Shown one piece after another: positions 17,836 through 20,128 of a DNA stretch of 20,128 nucleotides. Under the pieces are notes generated by a model. That model had not been told where the DNA came from. It made no database searches and saw nothing but the letters and a program-made list of their open reading frames with translations. Origin of the DNA: an uncultured Clostridia bacterium. GTDB taxonomy: Bacteria > Bacillota > Clostridia > Christensenellales > UBA3700. The position numbers were made by a program, and so were the translations under genes. Numbering within the stretch: position 1 is the first letter of the stretch; each line of letters begins with the position of its first letter. The stretch is from contig CAMOQV010000016.1 in NCBI GenBank assembly GCA_946623205.1, positions 1-20,128 on the forward strand. Direction: 5' to 3'.

Positions 17836-17862
17836 ACACTTTGCGCATATTTTCTTTATTAA

Positions 17863-18609
17863 TTACACGCTATAATTAACGCTATATAAGTATAATCCAC
17901 AACCATCCAATGTCTTTCCTGCTTTTTGGTGGTTTTTCGATTCAAGAATCTTTGCCATATCTTGAACATCAAATCTTCCTCGTCCAATATCTACCAAAGT
18001 ACCAGCAATTGATCTCACCATGTTATGCAAAAAGCCATTACCTTCTAGATAAATATCCAGCTCTTTTCCGCCATCTAAAACATCAATGTGTGCATCATAA
18101 ATCGTTCTAACATTTGATTTAATTTGTGGATTTTCAACGCAAAATGCACTAAAGTCATGCTCGCCAATAATAGCCTTAATTGCTTCGTTCATTTTATCCA
18201 CATTTAAATCATAAGAACAGATATAAAAATACTTCCTTTTTAGAGGCTCATTTGTCTTTGACAAATAAATCTTATAAATATATGTCTTTTTCTTTGACGA
18301 ATATCTAGCATGAAATTCGTCATCTTTCAACTCAACATTTAGGATATCAATTGACTTTGGAAGAAGCGAATTTAAAGAATATTTGAACTTGCCTAAATCC
18401 CCTATTTCCTTTTGTGTATCAAAGTGCGCAACTTGTCCAATTGCATGAACACCAGCATCAGTTCTGCCAGATGCACAAATTGTTATATCTTCTTGCAAAA
18501 TCGTATGTAGTGCTTTTTCAATTTCACCTTGAATTGTAACTAAATCATTTTGCCTTTGAAATCCAAAAAAATCGCTGCCGTCATAAGATATCGTCATCAA
18601 GTATCTCAT
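17863..18609 (-). CDS. truA: tRNA pseudouridine(38-40) synthase TruA
   Basis: A 248-residue enzyme of normal length that converts uridines 38-40 of the tRNA anticodon stem to pseudouridine. The N-terminal ISYDGSDFFGFQRQ is the family signature, and the catalytic aspartate is D51 in ASGRTDAGVHA (46-56). Later landmarks are SALNSLLP-like YSLNSLLPKSIDI, ARYSSKKKTYIYKI and GNGFLHNMVRSIAGTL. It begins 3 bases after the ecfT stop, as in the conserved Bacillota block ecfA1-ecfA2-ecfT-truA-rplM-rpsI. Nothing unusual is seen. Confidence 0.98.
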   Translation of the reverse strand: MRYLMTISYDGSDFFGFQRQNDLVTIQGEIEKALHTILQEDITICASGRTDAGVHAIGQVAHFDTQKEIGDLGKFKYSLNSLLPKSIDILNVELKDDEFHARYSSKKKTYIYKIYLSKTNEPLKRKYFYICSYDLNVDKMNEAIKAIIGEHDFSAFCVENPQIKSNVRTIYDAHIDVLDGGKELDIYLEGNGFLHNMVRSIAGTLVDIGRGRFDVQDMAKILESKNHQKAGKTLDGCGLYLYSVNYSV

Positions 18610-18612
18610 ATC

Positions 18613-19464
18613 TTATGCTCCCATTATTAAATTGAATATATATGTGTCTACGTATGCGCCACCAAATGCGTATGCATCTACACAAACTGCAGCCACAAAT
18701 AAAGCAACTATAATTAACCCGATATAATCTCTAAGTGAAAACTTCAACACTTTCATTTTTGTTCTTTTGTCTGAAGCATTATAGCATCTAGCGTCAAGCG
18801 CATCTGCAAGTTCGTCTGCACGTCTAAACGCTGAAACAAATAAAGGAATTAAGATAGGAAGCATTGCTTTTACTCTCTTAAAGAAGTTTCCTGTATCTAG
18901 CTCTGCGCCTCTTGCTTTTTGAGCATTCATTATTTTATTTGTTTCCTCAACTAAAGTTGGGATAAATCTTAAAGCAATACTCATAATGATTGCTATATCA
19001 TGAACTGGAACTTTTATAAATTTTAGAGGATATAGAAGTGATTCAATACCATCTGTTAATTCAGTTGCTGTTGTTGTGAATGTCAACATTGAAGCGCCCA
19101 TAACTAACATCGTTAATCTAAATAGCATCTTTATTGCATAATCTATACCTTGCCATGTAATAGTTATCTTCCACCACGATGCAATTACTTCGCCCTCTTT
19201 ATAAAATAATAGGTTAATCGTAAGCGTAAATATTAATAAAAATATAACTGCTCTTATACTTCTTAGCACTACTTTTAGCGGAACTTTTGAAATTGCAACA
19301 GTTGAAAACAACCAAATTGCAACTAATAAATATCCTAAGTACGATTTAACCAAAAAGATTGTAACCATATAAATTATGGTGATTAAAATCTTATTTCTTG
19401 GATCCATTTTATGAATCAAAGAATCAGTTGGATAATATTGGCCAAATGCAAATCTACCGCCCAT
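18613..19464 (-). CDS. ecfT: Energy-coupling factor transporter transmembrane protein EcfT
   Basis: A 283-residue membrane protein, the scaffold that joins the two EcfA ATPases to exchangeable vitamin- or cofactor-binding S-components. It opens with the typical FGQYYPTDSLIHKMDPRNKI. Several transmembrane segments lie at about 28-60, 68-88, 108-130 and near the C-terminus (about 246-268). The two coupling motifs that contact the ATPases are visible as QKARGAELD (near 183-191) and DALDARCYN (near 222-230). The ATG overlaps the ecfA2 stop by one base (TAATG), so translation is coupled. No S-component gene is in the window. Confidence 0.97.
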   Translation of the reverse strand: MGGRFAFGQYYPTDSLIHKMDPRNKILITIIYMVTIFLVKSYLGYLLVAIWLFSTVAISKVPLKVVLRSIRAVIFLLIFTLTINLLFYKEGEVIASWWKITITWQGIDYAIKMLFRLTMLVMGASMLTFTTTATELTDGIESLLYPLKFIKVPVHDIAIIMSIALRFIPTLVEETNKIMNAQKARGAELDTGNFFKRVKAMLPILIPLFVSAFRRADELADALDARCYNASDKRTKMKVLKFSLRDYIGLIIVALFVAAVCVDAYAFGGAYVDTYIFNLIMGA

Positions 19465-20128
19465 TATTCAAACACCTCATCTTTATTCAAATTAAAATTG
19501 AATCCGCTCTTTTTTAAGTCTTCAGCCTTAAGGTTTGTATTATGCTTTGCATTATACAATCTAACAACTTCTTTTATTAAATCACTAACTGTGACAACAT
19601 CGTTCTCAATTGCAACACCTCTTGCTTTTAAATCGTTTGCAATCTTTACTGCAAGTGGAATATCTAGCCCCATTTCAACCAATTCGTTTTGATGTTTAAA
19701 CAATTCGCTCATTGGCATATCAAATGCAACACCGCCGTGATTAAATACAATTAATCTTGTGGCGAATCTTGTAATTTCATCAATATCGTGAGAAATAACA
19801 ATGACAGTTGGAGAACAATTCTTTTTTAGATGTGTGATTAATTGCAATATTTGCTCTTTACCACTAGGATCAAGTCCGGCAGTTGGCTCATCTAGTATCA
19901 AAACTTTTGGTTTCATTGCGATGATACCAGCAATTGCAACTCTTCTCTTTTGGCCACCAGATAGTTCAAATGGCGCTCTATCTTTAACGCTATCAAAATC
20001 CAAGCCAACAAGTTCTATTGCTTCTTTTACTCTTGATGCGATTTCTTCATCGCTTAAGCCTAAGTTCTTTGGGCCAAAAGCAACATCTTTATATACTGTA
20101 TCTTCAAATAATTGATATTCAGGATATT
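19464..20128 (-). CDS. ecfA2: Energy-coupling factor transporter ATP-binding protein EcfA2 (N-terminus beyond window)
   Basis: The last 220 residues of an ABC ATPase; the frame is open to the window edge, so the true start lies outside. An internal TTG at 20003 is not the start, because the coding signature continues upstream as YPEYQLFEDTVYKDVAFGP, the segment after the Q-loop of EcfA proteins. The ABC signature LSGGQ is at nt 19964-19950, followed by Walker B VLILDEPTAGLDP and the H-loop ISHDIDE. Walker A must be in the missing part. EcfA2 rather than EcfA1 is inferred from its place directly before ecfT, as in Bacillus, and from the YPEYQLFE form. It supplies ATP-driven force for vitamin uptake. 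Confidence 0.95.
   Translation of the reverse strand, partial: YPEYQLFEDTVYKDVAFGPKNLGLSDEEIASRVKEAIELVGLDFDSVKDRAPFELSGGQKRRVAIAGIIAMKPKVLILDEPTAGLDPSGKEQILQLITHLKKNCSPTVIVISHDIDEITRFATRLIVFNHGGVAFDMPMSELFKHQNELVEMGLDIPLAVKIANDLKARGVAIENDVVTVSDLIKEVVRLYNAKHNTNLKAEDLKKSGFNFNLNKDEVFE

Noticed and set aside
19464..20003. ecfA2 starting at the TTG at 20003
   Set aside because: The frame continues upstream to the window edge with conserved EcfA residues, so this TTG is an internal Leu codon.
1..20128. Mycoplasma genetic code (TGA as Trp)
   Set aside because: All long genes stay open under the standard code and the Trp codons I read are TGG.
1..20128. CRISPR array, tRNA or rRNA genes, insertion sequences
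   Set aside because: No regularly spaced repeats, no cloverleaf-like or rRNA-like segments and no transposase-like frames were seen on either strand.

Overview
This window comes from a low-GC bacterium of the Bacillota/Mycoplasmatota type. The last ~3.3 kb on the right carries the block ecfA2-ecfT-truA-rplM-rpsI in the order known from Bacillus. Shine-Dalgarno sites are strong and promoters have consensus-like TTGACA/TAAAAT boxes. All long frames stay open under the standard code with Trp as TGG, so this is not the TGA=Trp code of true mycoplasmas. I cannot name a genus from the sequence. Every supported gene is on the minus strand, so transcription runs from high to low coordinates.

Right side (16842-20128): the end of ecfA2, then ecfT (energy-coupling factor vitamin transporter core) and truA (tRNA pseudouridine synthase), packed with overlaps or 3-base gaps. 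A good promoter and a structured leader follow, ahead of rplM-rpsI (ribosomal proteins uL13 and uS9), which end at a strong intrinsic terminator.

Intergenic region 16626-16841: this holds the rpsI terminator and then a TTGACC/TAGAAT promoter flanked by nested inverted repeats. It probably drives the whole left side.

Left side (1-16625): one co-directional cluster of seven genes encoding the core of a Gram-positive-style type IV secretion/conjugation machine plus large surface proteins. In transcription order these are: an Ig-like/MBG-repeat lipoprotein; a VirD4/TraG coupling ATPase; a 2490-residue membrane-anchored adhesin-like protein whose start overlaps the end of virD4; a two-helix pilin-like protein; an unknown lipoprotein; a VirB6/TrbL-like polytopic channel protein; and a VirB4 ATPase with a PrgI/VirB3-like two-helix N-terminus, cut by the window edge. 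The pilin, VirB6-like and VirB4 proteins resemble the trio known from mycoplasma integrative conjugative elements (Mbov_0395/0396/0397 families).

Inferred working model: VirB4 and VirD4 energise a channel built on the VirB6-like protein, the pilin-like protein forms part of the conduit, and the giant Ig protein and lipoproteins provide surface contact. No relaxase, integrase, transposase or cell-wall hydrolase is seen in the window, so DNA transfer versus protein delivery cannot be decided here.
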